Positions 43,680 through 52,180 are shown, numbered from the stretch's first letter. The stretch: DNA of 64,000 nt from Paenibacillus_G sp049942825 (GCF_049942825.1 NZ_CP187970.1:3782001-3846000); one strand, 5' to 3'. Numbers and translations are program-made. The notes: generated by a model from the sequence alone, not told the origin.

Positions 43680-44698
43680 TTTATGCGTTTTCAGTTCTTA
43701 TCTCTTATATGCAATCTTGTTACATACATGCAATTTAATATAAAAACAAGTGTTCGTCTGCATGTAATCTGTCGAATAATGCTCAAGGTATTTATTTATT
43801 GATTTTTAGAGTTTGTTTGCTTTGCCCTTCGCTTGCCGTTTGTCATTTGGTGTTCGGCTTCTTCGTCGATTTGTTTGTTGCTTCATTCTTAGTTTTTTCT
43901 GCATCGGCGAAGCCATTAACCATTCTTTGGATCCCGTTGAACACGGCTCGCTCCCCCCCCTTGTAAAGTTTTGAAAAACAATTCAATAACTTTACAAAGA
44001 GGGGGGTTAATCGAACGGCTGGAAGAAGACATGATGCTATTCCCCTTCACCCATGCTGTATCCGTGTCGAATTTAACCCCAAACCGTTTCCAGTTTCGTC
44101 GCTTTAAGCCTTTCAACTTACTTGCCCAGGTCCCGTATTACCAAGCTGATCACCACGATCAATCACGACGCCCCCCTATCTCTTTCGAGAACGGGGACAG
44201 GTCTCACCGATAAGAAAACTTATTTTCTATCTGGGAACCGAACGACACCATCTAACGGTCAGTAAATTCGCTGGTTAAGCGAACGGTTAATTTTTATGTG
44301 ATCCTCCTCAGCACAGATGTTTTTTGGTTTTTCGTCTGAAAGCTCTTAAACAGACTATTGAGTTTTAGAAAAAAGTAAGTCTCCTTCCTTCGGACACTTA
44401 CCAAACCCAACGCCTATCTCTCTTTCATCTATCTCAAGTTGCATAATCCGATTTAGCAATTATATTTTCTGCTCATAACGTATATTATGAAAACATAAGA
44501 ACTTAGATGAGAAGAGCTTGCTATACACTAACTTGGCGGTTGGGTGGGGTAAGCTCTTTTTCTTTTTTGTTTTTGTATATCTTAGTCAGATTGGGGCGAT
44601 TTAATAACGATACGAGTGATTAACAAAGCATCAAAAACTGAAAAGGAGAGCCAGCAGAATTTGCGGCTCTCCTTTTCAATTCTTCGAATCATCTTCAA
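43680..44698. other. 1-kb non-coding region with two hairpin structures
   Basis: No credible gene is seen. Arms TTGTAAAGTT (43961-43970) and AACTTTACAA (43988-43997), extended by a C run and a G run, form a long inverted repeat. At 44512-44566 AAGAGCTT pairs with AAGCTCTT before a T-rich tail, like a small-RNA 3' end on the plus strand. Short open frames over the first inverted repeat lack ribosome sites. Confidence 0.45.
44638..44679 (-). terminator. intrinsic terminator of the HTH gene cluster
   Basis: Arms GAAAAGGAGAGCC and GGCTCTCCTTTTC with a 12-base loop, 20 bases beyond the stop of the 44699-45040 gene. Symmetric flanks allow action in both directions. Confidence 0.8.
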
Positions 44699-45040
44699 TT
44701 ATTTCGCATACATCGAAAAGATATCGAGGATATTATCTAATCCGTCTAAATACTCCTGAGCAATTGAATTCCTCTTACGAGCTAAAGGGGGTTGTGGCAT
44801 CAAATCAGTTTGTGTTTTTAAGAAGTAGTCATTTGGTAATTCGAACGTTTTACTTATTTGGGTAATTTGTGAATTATACAGCGATTCATTTGTATTCTCT
44901 CCACCTAAGATTTGGTCAATTACAGAGCGATCAATTCCTGAAAGCTTCGAAAGCGATAATCTCGAACACCCTTTTAATCTCATGAATACAATGAGATTAT
45001 AAGCAATGGTTCGTTGATTCCCAAAATAGTTTACTGGCAT
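44699..45040 (-). CDS. small helix-turn-helix protein
   Basis: A 113-residue protein with an XRE-like DNA-binding region LIVFMRLKGCSRLSLSKLSG followed by IDRSVIDQILGGE, and a C-terminal helical tail. It is on an AT-rich element with two unknown genes directly upstream on the same strand (46 bases away). It may be the regulator of this small operon. Target and signal are unknown. Confidence 0.6.
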   Translation of the reverse strand: MPVNYFGNQRTIAYNLIVFMRLKGCSRLSLSKLSGIDRSVIDQILGGENTNESLYNSQITQISKTFELPNDYFLKTQTDLMPQPPLARKRNSIAQEYLDGLDNILDIFSMYAK

Positions 45041-45085
45041 AAGGCACCTCCAAAATAGAAATCTTTAGTATTCCTCCTATACTGT

Positions 45086-45538
45086 TTACTGTTCCTCGTG
45101 ATCATGAATATCGCTTCGCCGTTTAAGCCTTTTCAATTCTTCCTCTCTCTGATAATACTGAAGGACAAATTTGGGGTCTTTACCTAATCTCTCTAGTGTA
45201 TCCGCGGCTTCCTTTATTAGCGGATCCATTGTATAGACTTTTTCTAAAAGCATCCGGTGGTGAGTTTTTCGCAAGCCTTCTTCATGCTCAAGAATAAGTT
45301 CCGCAGTCTTCAGCATATTAAAGGCGTTTTTACAAACAACTTGAGTGTCAACGCTACTTGGAATAACCACGCACTCTTGGTTAATACAGATTTTCAAGCC
45401 AATCTCATCTCTTGATATTTGATAAATATCATAGACAAATGATTCATTGAGATCAAAGTTTTCTGTTAATTTCTTCACTAAACTATCAGCATCAAGTAAA
45501 AGTTCTTTTACCTTTTTTAAAATCTCATGATTACCCAT
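45086..45538 (-). CDS. hypothetical protein, helical, paired with the next gene
   Basis: A 150-residue protein, rich in Glu, Lys and Leu, beginning MGNHEILKKVKELLLDADSL. It has a central beta segment (DEIGLKICINQECVVIPSS) and a coiled C-terminus YYQREEELKRLKRRSD. It overlaps the 45531-45914 gene by 8 bases, so the two are co-translated. I do not recognise a family. Confidence 0.5.
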   Translation of the reverse strand: MGNHEILKKVKELLLDADSLVKKLTENFDLNESFVYDIYQISRDEIGLKICINQECVVIPSSVDTQVVCKNAFNMLKTAELILEHEEGLRKTHHRMLLEKVYTMDPLIKEAADTLERLGKDPKFVLQYYQREEELKRLKRRSDIHDHEEQ

Positions 45539-45914
45539 ACTGCCCTTTCCGCCTCCATATTTCGAAATTTGCTAGGTCCTTATTGAATTCCTTAACTTGA
45601 TATAGCGTTGAAGATTCCTTGGCTAACTCTTCCCTTACATTAAGACATCTAATGAAGTGTTGCTTAAGTTTGGCATGCTGATCTTGGTTAAAAAGTGCGG
45701 TCAAAACCTTGCTAAAAATATCTTCCAAGCCATACTCCGATTGCATTGAATACAATTCATAAAATATTTTTTCATTTTTGAGGACATAAAGTGAAAGGAA
45801 TCTATTTTTTCGGTGACTCAATTTGGCTGATTTGATTATATCTTGTAACTTTGTATCCTCGAACAAGTACGTTTGCAACTCGTTAATATACCTAACGAAA
45901 ATTTCATGCTCCAC
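45531..45914 (-). CDS. hypothetical protein, helical
   Basis: A 127-residue all-helical protein beginning MEHEIFVRYINELQTYLFED with GTG at 45914 and a strong GGAGGTGA site just upstream. It overlaps the next gene by 8 bases and forms an operon with it and the HTH gene. No motif or membrane segment is visible. A frame at 45836-46084 overlapping its start is less likely to be used. Confidence 0.5.
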   Translation of the reverse strand: MEHEIFVRYINELQTYLFEDTKLQDIIKSAKLSHRKNRFLSLYVLKNEKIFYELYSMQSEYGLEDIFSKVLTALFNQDQHAKLKQHFIRCLNVREELAKESSTLYQVKEFNKDLANFEIWRRKGQYG

Positions 45915-46193
45915 GAAGTCACCTCCGGCGTTTGATGTAAAATTTGCAAAGCCCGTTTTGTATTATTTATTTCGTTGAGACCAATGGATGGAATTTTCGT
46001 GTCCAGTTCAGAATTAGATCCTGTAGATCCTTTTTTTGACTGCATTCTATTTGGAATTTTCATCATGCACACCAGTCCTTCCATATTTTTTATCTACAAT
46101 GGCATTTTATTTACAAATCCCAATCCGTATGGAAAATAAAGTATTCCCTTCACCTTGAAGTAAACTGTTTCTGTATTGCCTATATTCAACACA

Positions 46194-46255
46194 AAAAAAG
46201 CCATAGACTACTGTCACCTACCAAACTTTTTTTTGGTGGTAACAACGCACATGGC
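46194..46255 (-). terminator. terminator downstream of the replication-relaxation pair
   Basis: On the minus strand AAAGCCATGTG and CTATGGCTTT form the outer stem, with an inner ACCACCAAA/TTTGGTAGG stem, followed by a run of T. It lies 136 bases beyond the 46391 stop. The unusual double stem could also belong to a small RNA. Confidence 0.6.
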
Positions 46256-46390
46256 TTTAGGAAATTCGAATTACAGTATACACTATCGTTACTTCATTGT
46301 AGCATTTTCCCATTTCTTTTTCCACATTTGACTCCCCCTAATTCTTACAATAGGGTCTAACCCTGATCCCTTGTCTAATACATAAAAGAA

Positions 46391-47146
46391 TTAAACGATT
46401 GGATCCGAGCCATTAAAAAACTTTGTAATATCACAGAGGACTGGTTTTATAAAAATCTTGCCCCGGTAATCTTCTTTGAACTCCTTTATACAATCATGAT
46501 CTAACCACTTCTCCAAACTTTTTAACCGCCCTGGTGAGTAGCAGAGCACATCGATATCTACCCTTCTCATTTTCCCCTTATATTCGTCCCGAATTAACCC
46601 TAGAACCGTTTCCCATCCCTTGAAATTTCGACTTGTAATATCTAAAACAATCACTTTTGCATATTTTTGTTCAGTTGAACGGTGTGTTTCAATGATATCA
46701 ACAGAGATGTTCCTGTACTTAAGACTTTCCCCAGGCGAAAAGGATTTCAAAAGATGTTCACCTAATAATAAACTGCGAACAATTTGACGAGTTGAGGGTT
46801 CATCATAATCTCCGCAATAATTTTTACTTTTAGTGAGACACACAATTGCTTTCCATTTCAAATAGGCAAACTTATACTTACCGACCTGTTTTTCTTTAAG
46901 CCATTTTCCATTAACCATCTTATCTGTCGAGACCATTTTACGATAAACATATTTAGCCGCACTTGGCGTGGTCCCTAATAATTTTGATAAACACTCTGCA
47001 AAATGATAAAACGATATATAACCGTGAAATATCTCTTTCATTAATTCTAAATAAGGTCGGTACTTCAATTCATAATCGAGAACAATATGGGGATCGATAC
47101 CCAGATCTGTTCGGACTTTAACCTCTGTTAGCTTACTTAATTGCAT
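46391..47146 (-). CDS. hypothetical protein coupled to a replication-relaxation-like protein
   Basis: A 251-residue protein. The N-terminal part has a winged-helix look (HFAECLSKLLGTTPSAAKYV then YRKMVSTDKMV), and the C-terminal part has strands and charged helices (KVIVLDITSRNFKGWETVLG). It overlaps the upstream gene by 14 bases, so they work together. Such pairs occur on mobilizable elements of Bacilli. No catalytic motif can be assigned with confidence. Confidence 0.5.
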   Translation of the reverse strand: MQLSKLTEVKVRTDLGIDPHIVLDYELKYRPYLELMKEIFHGYISFYHFAECLSKLLGTTPSAAKYVYRKMVSTDKMVNGKWLKEKQVGKYKFAYLKWKAIVCLTKSKNYCGDYDEPSTRQIVRSLLLGEHLLKSFSPGESLKYRNISVDIIETHRSTEQKYAKVIVLDITSRNFKGWETVLGLIRDEYKGKMRRVDIDVLCYSPGRLKSLEKWLDHDCIKEFKEDYRGKIFIKPVLCDITKFFNGSDPIV

Positions 47147-47651
47147 ATTTGATCAACTCCCATCCTTTTGATTGGCAATGCAGTTCTTTAGCGATAATAT
47201 CAGCCTCTTTATAATTTGACGTCACACATTCTAAAGCCGTCTCTACACCATCAATTATGATTATGGCATCAGGACGATTGTTCCCCTCCAAGTCGGACTC
47301 AGTACGCCAGCTATTCCGGTAATCGTAAAATTTATAATACAACTCCGCTAATCCATAGTCGTGGTTGGCGTAAGTTTTTGAACCGCCATAAATACGATTT
47401 ATTGATGGATTTACTGAGCGAATCAAATCGATGCCCTTTTGAGTTAATACATAACCTGTTGTATATTTGCCATTGATATTTAAAGTTTCCTTCGTCATCA
47501 AGCGAGCAACGCACATCTGCTTGAAACGATCTGTGTTGTAGCCAAGATGTCGCTTGGCAAGTTCTGCAGTAGTAATATGAGTGCGAGCCATTTGCGTCAT
47601 CAGTTCTTTGTCTTTTGCTGTTAAGCCTTTAACTGTTTTGCTTTTTGCCAT
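47133..47651 (-). CDS. replication-relaxation family-like winged-helix protein
   Basis: A 172-residue protein starting MAKSKTVKGLTAKDKELMTQ. A winged helix (TTAELAKRHLGYNTDRFKQM then TGYVLTQKGIDLIRSV) is followed by a nuclease-like or fold-stabilising part with NHDYGLAELYYKFYDY, RTESDLEGNNRPDAIIII and ALECVTSNYKEADI. The H-x-L/H-D pattern after the winged helix and the RPDA-x-E stretch match replication-relaxation (PF13814-like) proteins of plasmids and integrative elements. The start at 47651 has GGAGGTG upstream. It is adjacent to the large nested inverted repeat at 47677-47843. Confidence 0.5.
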   Translation of the reverse strand: MAKSKTVKGLTAKDKELMTQMARTHITTAELAKRHLGYNTDRFKQMCVARLMTKETLNINGKYTTGYVLTQKGIDLIRSVNPSINRIYGGSKTYANHDYGLAELYYKFYDYRNSWRTESDLEGNNRPDAIIIIDGVETALECVTSNYKEADIIAKELHCQSKGWELIKYAIK

Positions 47652-47676
47652 TTGCATCACCTCCATTCTGGATTTA

Positions 47677-47843
47677 TGCGGCGGATGTGCGAGACTTTAG
47701 CGAAGTCAGGGTGGAGAGCGTAGCGACCACGCACCCGATGAACATCGGGACTGATGTAGCGACTTCACTTGAGTTATTTTGATTTTGAGGCGTAGCCCGA
47801 AATCGAAATAACTCAAGTGAAGAAAGTCGAGCCATCCGCCGCA
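47677..47843. repeat. nested inverted-repeat structure, possible element origin or structured RNA
   Basis: The outer arms are TGCGGCGGATG/GACTTT (47677-47698) and their complement (47823-47843). The inner arms are a perfect 16-bp pair TTCACTTGAGTTATTT (47764-47779) and its complement (47806-47821), extended by GATTT/AAATC. Two further stems, CGATG/CATCG and GGGTG/CACCC, lie between. GYGTAGC recurs three times in the loops. The region separates the minus-strand replication-relaxation pair from the plus-strand zinc-finger gene. Confidence 0.7.
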
Positions 47844-47991
47844 GTGTCTCTTAATCTTTGCCGTTGCTTTATACTATACGCACCATATAATAGTTATAAC
47901 GGAACACACCTAGAATTCTTGAATCTCGCAAAGTATGCTCAAATGCACACACAGTCTGTATATTTCCGCGGGTAAAAAAGGAGGTTATAAG

Positions 47992-48369
47992 GTGAGAGAG
48001 ACCACACAATGCGTTTGTGGATCGATAAAAAGCCACATAATTGGAAGCGTTCAATTTGAGATTCGAGGAAAGAAAATAGTTGTTCATGATGCACCACATT
48101 TTATATGTGAGGCATGCAATAGGAGGTCTTTCGACAGCACTACAGACATTGTATCAATTCTTAAGATTGCTTATAAAGGCGACTTGAACGAAATTTCGTA
48201 TTTTGATGAAGGCTTCTTAGACGGGGTTTTTGCAGTTCCAAGTAAGGGAATAAAAGTGAAAGTTAGGTCTTTATCCGATTACTGTGATGCAAAAGGTGTG
48301 ACCCCTGCTGATCTAACTAAAGAAGAACTTGAGCAATTCTTGGCTAGAACAAAAGACCAACAAACTTAA
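47992..48369 (+). CDS. YgiT-type (MqsA-like) zinc-finger protein
   Basis: A 125-residue protein. Two Cys pairs, CVCGS near the start and ICEACNRRSFDS about 40 residues later, form the YgiT zinc finger seen at the N-terminus of MqsA-type antitoxins. The helix-turn-helix C-terminus of true MqsA is not evident; instead there is SLSDYCDAKGVTPADLTKEE, a short helical end. The start is the GTG at 47992 with AAGGAGG 8 bases upstream. It is followed 14 bases later by an unknown gene, so the two form an operon that may be toxin-antitoxin-like. Confidence 0.6.
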   Translation: MRETTQCVCGSIKSHIIGSVQFEIRGKKIVVHDAPHFICEACNRRSFDSTTDIVSILKIAYKGDLNEISYFDEGFLDGVFAVPSKGIKVKVRSLSDYCDAKGVTPADLTKEELEQFLARTKDQQT

Positions 48370-48382
48370 GGTGGGACATTAA

Positions 48383-48733
48383 GTGGATAATTCCCAAGAA
48401 TTTGAAGAATATTTCAGAAGGAAGTTAATGGAGGAAGGAACTCTTATCTCTCATTTATCCGAGCAGGAGCTTCGTCAAATATATCAAATGGAATTTGAAC
48501 TACAAATGAATGCCCCGGTATTAGATCTAAAGCTGGAAAGTCAAGACGTGCAATACGAAATGACAAAGTATTACCTACCCCAAAAATGGGAAATGCTACG
48601 TCCAGGCAAATTGCTCTATGATGATGAAGAGTTATTGAATGCATTAAAACTGATTATTTATAACGTCGGAGTTCAAAAAACCTTAGACATCATTCCAAAA
48701 CAGTTGATTGAAAATTACTTGCGTGGCAAATGA
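48383..48733 (+). CDS. hypothetical protein, partner of the YgiT-type gene
   Basis: A 116-residue acidic helical protein starting MDNSQEFEEYFRRKLMEEG with GTG at 48383 (site AAGGTGGG). The C-terminal half DEELLNALKLIIYNVGVQKT is predicted helical. It does not resemble MqsR or another toxin family I know. Close spacing with the zinc-finger gene is the only clue to function. Confidence 0.5.
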   Translation: MDNSQEFEEYFRRKLMEEGTLISHLSEQELRQIYQMEFELQMNAPVLDLKLESQDVQYEMTKYYLPQKWEMLRPGKLLYDDEELLNALKLIIYNVGVQKTLDIIPKQLIENYLRGK

Positions 48734-49100
48734 TTTAATGAGGTCTTCCTTAAAAAAACCTAGTTCTAAGATATATTGATCATTTGTAGATCTTTTCTAC
48801 AACTTATATTGAAGTTATATTGAAGTTATATAGATCTTTTATGGACATCATATTTACGCTTAAATGTCGTAAAGAAAGCGATTGAATAACCAAAAAATAC
48901 GTGCTATAGTCATTACAAAATTAAGCTTATAGACTGTTTCCGAGAAGAAAGTGGTGATACTATGCTTTTCGAATGTTTTAGCGTTTCTAAACAAAAAAGC
49001 ACCTTACTCCAAAAATAAACGGGGTAAGGTGCTTTTTCGTTTCGGTAAAAAATAATTTACAAAATCCTATGTAAACTAATCCTTTTATATAGAGAAAGGC
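48734..49100 (+). other. intergenic region with direct repeats
   Basis: No gene is seen. TATATTGAAGT is repeated in tandem at about 48805-48830 and AGATCTTTT occurs on both sides. The terminator at 48993-49038 closes the preceding operon. Confidence 0.4.
48993..49038 (+). terminator. intrinsic terminator with arms like those at 34182
   Basis: AAAAAAGCACCTTAC pairs with GTAAGGTGCTTTTT around a 16-base loop. The core AAAAGCACCTTAC is shared with the hairpin at the far end of the defence locus. Confidence 0.8.
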
Positions 49101-49577
49101 GTGAGGTTCTTGAGTGACATTTATTATTCGACATCGATTGTAAGGTATGTATCAAATGAAGGCTTGGGTGAGAGTATTCTCATAATTTTGGATTTTCAAC
49201 TGGATGGGCCCGAATTAAATCAAATCACCAACAAAATCTTTAACAAAATTCTTTTTACCACACCATTGAAACCTGATGAGTTTTTGCTAAAAGAGATGCA
49301 ATATAGAGGTGATTTTTTTGGAGTCATTAACTTATCTCCCTACCCTGAAGTCACGATACTCAATGATAAGAGCTTTGTTTTACACTATCATAATGGCTCA
49401 CTGACTGGGAATGTGTCGGAAAGTAACCTTAAGTATTTCCTTGTCGGTAAGATAAGTGATCTCATACCGGAAAACAAAAAAAGATTAAACCTCCTAATTT
49501 GCAACCCAAGTTTTAACAAGGAAAATTTCAATAATAGTACATTCTTTATGGGGGCTATAATTGTTAAGTCAAAATAA
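49101..49577 (+). CDS. hypothetical protein
   Basis: A 158-residue protein beginning MRFLSDIYYSTSIVRYVSNE (GTG at 49101, AGAAAGG upstream), with alternating strands and helices and a C-terminus NNSTFFMGAIIVKSK. No membrane segment or known motif is seen. It stands alone between the zinc-finger operon and the recombinase unit. I do not recognise a family. Confidence 0.45.
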   Translation: MRFLSDIYYSTSIVRYVSNEGLGESILIILDFQLDGPELNQITNKIFNKILFTTPLKPDEFLLKEMQYRGDFFGVINLSPYPEVTILNDKSFVLHYHNGSLTGNVSESNLKYFLVGKISDLIPENKKRLNLLICNPSFNKENFNNSTFFMGAIIVKSK

Positions 49578-49708
49578 ATTGCATGCCTCTTATCAGGACC
49601 TATTACTATTGTCTAATGTATAGAACCCCAATCTTCGCTTTTATGCGGTAAAGCACGAAACCTCGAACACCTAATCTATTTACACAAAAACCTATCCGTG
49701 TAAATATA

Positions 49709-49722
49709 AGAACAACAGTTCT
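49709..49722 (+). promoter_or_regulatory. candidate LexA (SOS) box upstream of the recombinase unit
   Basis: AGAACAACAGTTCT has the GAAC-N4-GTTC core of the Gram-positive LexA site. A second palindrome GTTCTGCAGAAC (49718-49729) overlaps it. The first gene starts 45 bases downstream. Confidence 0.5.
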
Positions 49723-49766
49723 GCAGAACCGTGCTTAATCTTAATAAATAACGGAGGTTAAAATCT

Positions 49767-49934
49767 ATGGGGGAAATCACGGAAAATAAAACTTTGCAAC
49801 ATGGTAATACGTTGACATCCGATTATATCAACGACAATTATGACTTAATTGCTCACTTGCTGTTACAAGCAATTACAAAAAAAAACGATATGCGTAACAG
49901 CTTTTCTAACAATTCGCTTAATAAAGGGGAATAA
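49767..49934 (+). CDS. 55-residue ORF ahead of the recombinase genes
   Basis: It reads MGEITENKTLQHGNTLTSDY through a helix (DLIAHLLLQAITKKND) to a Ser/Asn-rich end. GGAGG lies 9 bases before the ATG, and the stop is 2 bases before the next start, so it is translated with the recombinase genes. By position it could be an accessory or directionality factor; this is inference. Confidence 0.5.
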   Translation: MGEITENKTLQHGNTLTSDYINDNYDLIAHLLLQAITKKNDMRNSFSNNSLNKGE

Positions 49935-49936
49935 AA

Positions 49937-50404
49937 ATGATTGAGAAAAAGAATTTTGTTGGTTTATACTTTCGGGTTTCTAACGGAAAGCAGGTAAACG
50001 AAGGTTTTTCGCTCGAAGCACAAGAAGAGGTTACCTTGGATGTGGCAAAAAAAAGATTTGGATCTAACGTAGGCTATGAACTGTATGTTGATTCAAAAGA
50101 AACAAAAAACCGACCCGAACTTGACCGAATGATGTGTGATGTTAAAAAAGGAAGACTCGCGGCAGTAATTACCTTTAAAGTTTCTAGGCTTAGTCGATCA
50201 TTTTCAGACGTACTTAAACTGATTGATCAAATTCATCAAGCAGGTGCAGATTTCATTAGTGTAAAAGAAGGCGAGTATGGCACCTTCAAAGGTAATTTAC
50301 ACATGAATATATTAAGCTCAATTGTTAAGTATCAACGAGATGAATTAGAGAGCAAAAGAAAAACCGAAAACCGATTATTTGCAAAGGGGTTCATGAAGCA
50401 ATAA
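49937..50404 (+). pseudogene. internally deleted serine recombinase, catalytic domain only
   Basis: The 155-residue frame covers the resolvase domain with the nucleophile Ser15 in YFRVSNGKQVNEGFSLEAQE and the ITFKVSRLSRSF helix, closely parallel to residues 1-140 of the next gene. After LESKRKTENR the DNA jumps to a stretch matching position 51233 of the next gene (GCAAAGGGGTTCA then GAAGCAATAAT) in a different frame, and a stop follows. About 360 bases plus all later domains are gone. The product would hold a catalytic domain without DNA-binding parts, so it is probably non-functional or inhibitory. Confidence 0.75.
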
Positions 50405-50458
50405 TTGAATGTGGAATGAAGCATCTTTTCGTATTACGAACTAAGGGAGGTTAAAAAA

Positions 50459-52180
50459 ATGAATGGAAAAAAGTTTGTTGTTGGTTTATACATTCGAGTT
50501 TCTACAGATAAGCAGGCTAATGAAGGTTATTCGCTTGAAGCACAAGAAGAGGTCACATTGGATGCGGCAAGAAGACGTTTCGGATCCGATGTAAATTTCG
50601 AAGTGTATGTTGACGAGGGAAAAAGTGCAAAAAATACAAAAAAACGAAGTGAATTGAACCGAATGATGCGTGATGTTAGAGAAGGTAGACTCGCGGCAAT
50701 TATCACATTTAAAGTCTCTAGGCTAAGTCGCTCACTTGCAGACTCTCTCAAACTGGTTGATCAAATTCGTCAGGCAGGTGCATTTTTCATTAGTGTTAAG
50801 GAAGGTGAGTATGGCACCCCACATGGTAATTTACAGTTCAATATATTAAGCTCAGTTGCCCAATATCAACGTGAAGACTTGGCTGAAAATGTCCAACTCG
50901 GCATGACTCAACGTGCAAAAGAAGGCTTTTGGAATGGTGGACAAGTCCTTGGTTACCGGAGTGTGGATAAACAGTTATTTATTCACCCCCCTGAAGCAAC
51001 GGTCATAAGAATTATTTTCGAAAAATTCGTTTTAGAAAACTGGGGTACAAAGAAAATTTCCAACTATGTTAACGAGAATGGCTTTCGCTCTAAAAACGGA
51101 AACCCTTTTTCTCCAGATTCGATTATCAGGGTTCTTGGGAATCCGGTTTATAAAGGTTATGTTCGTTTCAACCAAGTCATCGGTTGGGAGGAAAACCGCA
51201 GGAAAGGGAAAAACCCAAACCCGATAATATGCAAAGGGGTTCACGAAGCAATAATCGACGAAGCAATGTGGGACGAAGCCGCTATACTTCTTGCAAAACG
51301 ATCTACAGGTGTACCAAGACAGTATACTGGCAATTTCCCCCTTACAGGACTAAGTAAATGTCCTGAATGTGGGGGATATATGACTAGTGCATACGGTTCG
51401 AGGCGTAAGGATGGAACAAAGAAACGTTATTACGTTTGCGGAGCTTATCACAATCATGGGAAATCCATATGTAGTTCAAACTCAATTTGTGCTGAATGGC
51501 TTGAGAATCAGGTTTTTGATCGACTAAAGAGTGTACTTCAATCTGATTCAATAATAGCCGAAATTACAAACCGAATCAATTTACAACTAAAAGAAAAATT
51601 CTCCGAAAAGCAGAACCCAAGTGAGATACAAGCCTTAGAGTCCCGGCTTCGCGATCTTGAAACACGGAAGAAAAAGGTCCAATCTGCACTTGAGAGCCAC
51701 GATGAGTCGATCTACACTATCCAGGAAGCGAAGGATAGACTTACGGAACTCAGAAATGCTATTCATAATATAAAAATGAGTATACAACAGCATTATGCGG
51801 AATCTGTGCGAAACGAAGATATGCCACTAGAATCTGTTAGCACAGAATTGATTCGTTTACAACTTCACGACTTTATTGAACTCAGCTCTCTTCTGGATCC
51901 GCTAGAATTCCGCAAGTTGCTAGCCGCATCCATCGAAAAGATTGAAGCTTCAAAAAAGGAACTACACAACATAACTTTTTCATTCATTGTACACTTACAA
52001 GAGAATGAGTTGGATCCTCTGGATCCAATACATACGTTTTACATGCCCGCATCCTTATTGATCAGGGCTTTTTATTTGCAACAAAATCAAAATCACCACT
52101 TATTTGTGATACGGTTCACCGCGAATGATCTTAAACTATCCTGCTCCCCTGTTAACGTAATGAAGCTGCCGATCGTGTGA
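50459..52180 (+). CDS. large serine recombinase (integrase type)
   Basis: A 573-residue site-specific recombinase. The resolvase catalytic domain (1 to about 150) has Ser15 in YIRVSTDKQANEGYSLEAQE and ITFKVSRLSRSLADSL. The recombinase domain (about 170-270) contains NYVNENGFRSKNGNPFSPDS. The zinc ribbon is CPECGGYMTSAYGSRRKDGT then YYVCGAYHNHGKSIC. A long coiled coil (about 370-445) includes LESRLRDLETRKKKVQSALE. This is the integrase type that moves prophages and integrative elements. GGGAGG precedes the ATG. It is the best candidate for the enzyme that inserted the island. Confidence 0.9.
   Translation: MNGKKFVVGLYIRVSTDKQANEGYSLEAQEEVTLDAARRRFGSDVNFEVYVDEGKSAKNTKKRSELNRMMRDVREGRLAAIITFKVSRLSRSLADSLKLVDQIRQAGAFFISVKEGEYGTPHGNLQFNILSSVAQYQREDLAENVQLGMTQRAKEGFWNGGQVLGYRSVDKQLFIHPPEATVIRIIFEKFVLENWGTKKISNYVNENGFRSKNGNPFSPDSIIRVLGNPVYKGYVRFNQVIGWEENRRKGKNPNPIICKGVHEAIIDEAMWDEAAILLAKRSTGVPRQYTGNFPLTGLSKCPECGGYMTSAYGSRRKDGTKKRYYVCGAYHNHGKSICSSNSICAEWLENQVFDRLKSVLQSDSIIAEITNRINLQLKEKFSEKQNPSEIQALESRLRDLETRKKKVQSALESHDESIYTIQEAKDRLTELRNAIHNIKMSIQQHYAESVRNEDMPLESVSTELIRLQLHDFIELSSLLDPLEFRKLLAASIEKIEASKKELHNITFSFIVHLQENELDPLDPIHTFYMPASLLIRAFYLQQNQNHHLFVIRFTANDLKLSCSPVNVMKLPIV

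Noticed and set aside
45836..46084. 82-codon minus-strand frame overlapping the start of the 45531-45914 gene
   Set aside because: Its end lies in another frame of a better supported gene with a strong ribosome site; only its first 50 codons are free, and these resemble nothing known.
47677..47843. Retron msr-msd region
   Set aside because: Nested stems are suggestive, but there is no reverse transcriptase gene in the window.
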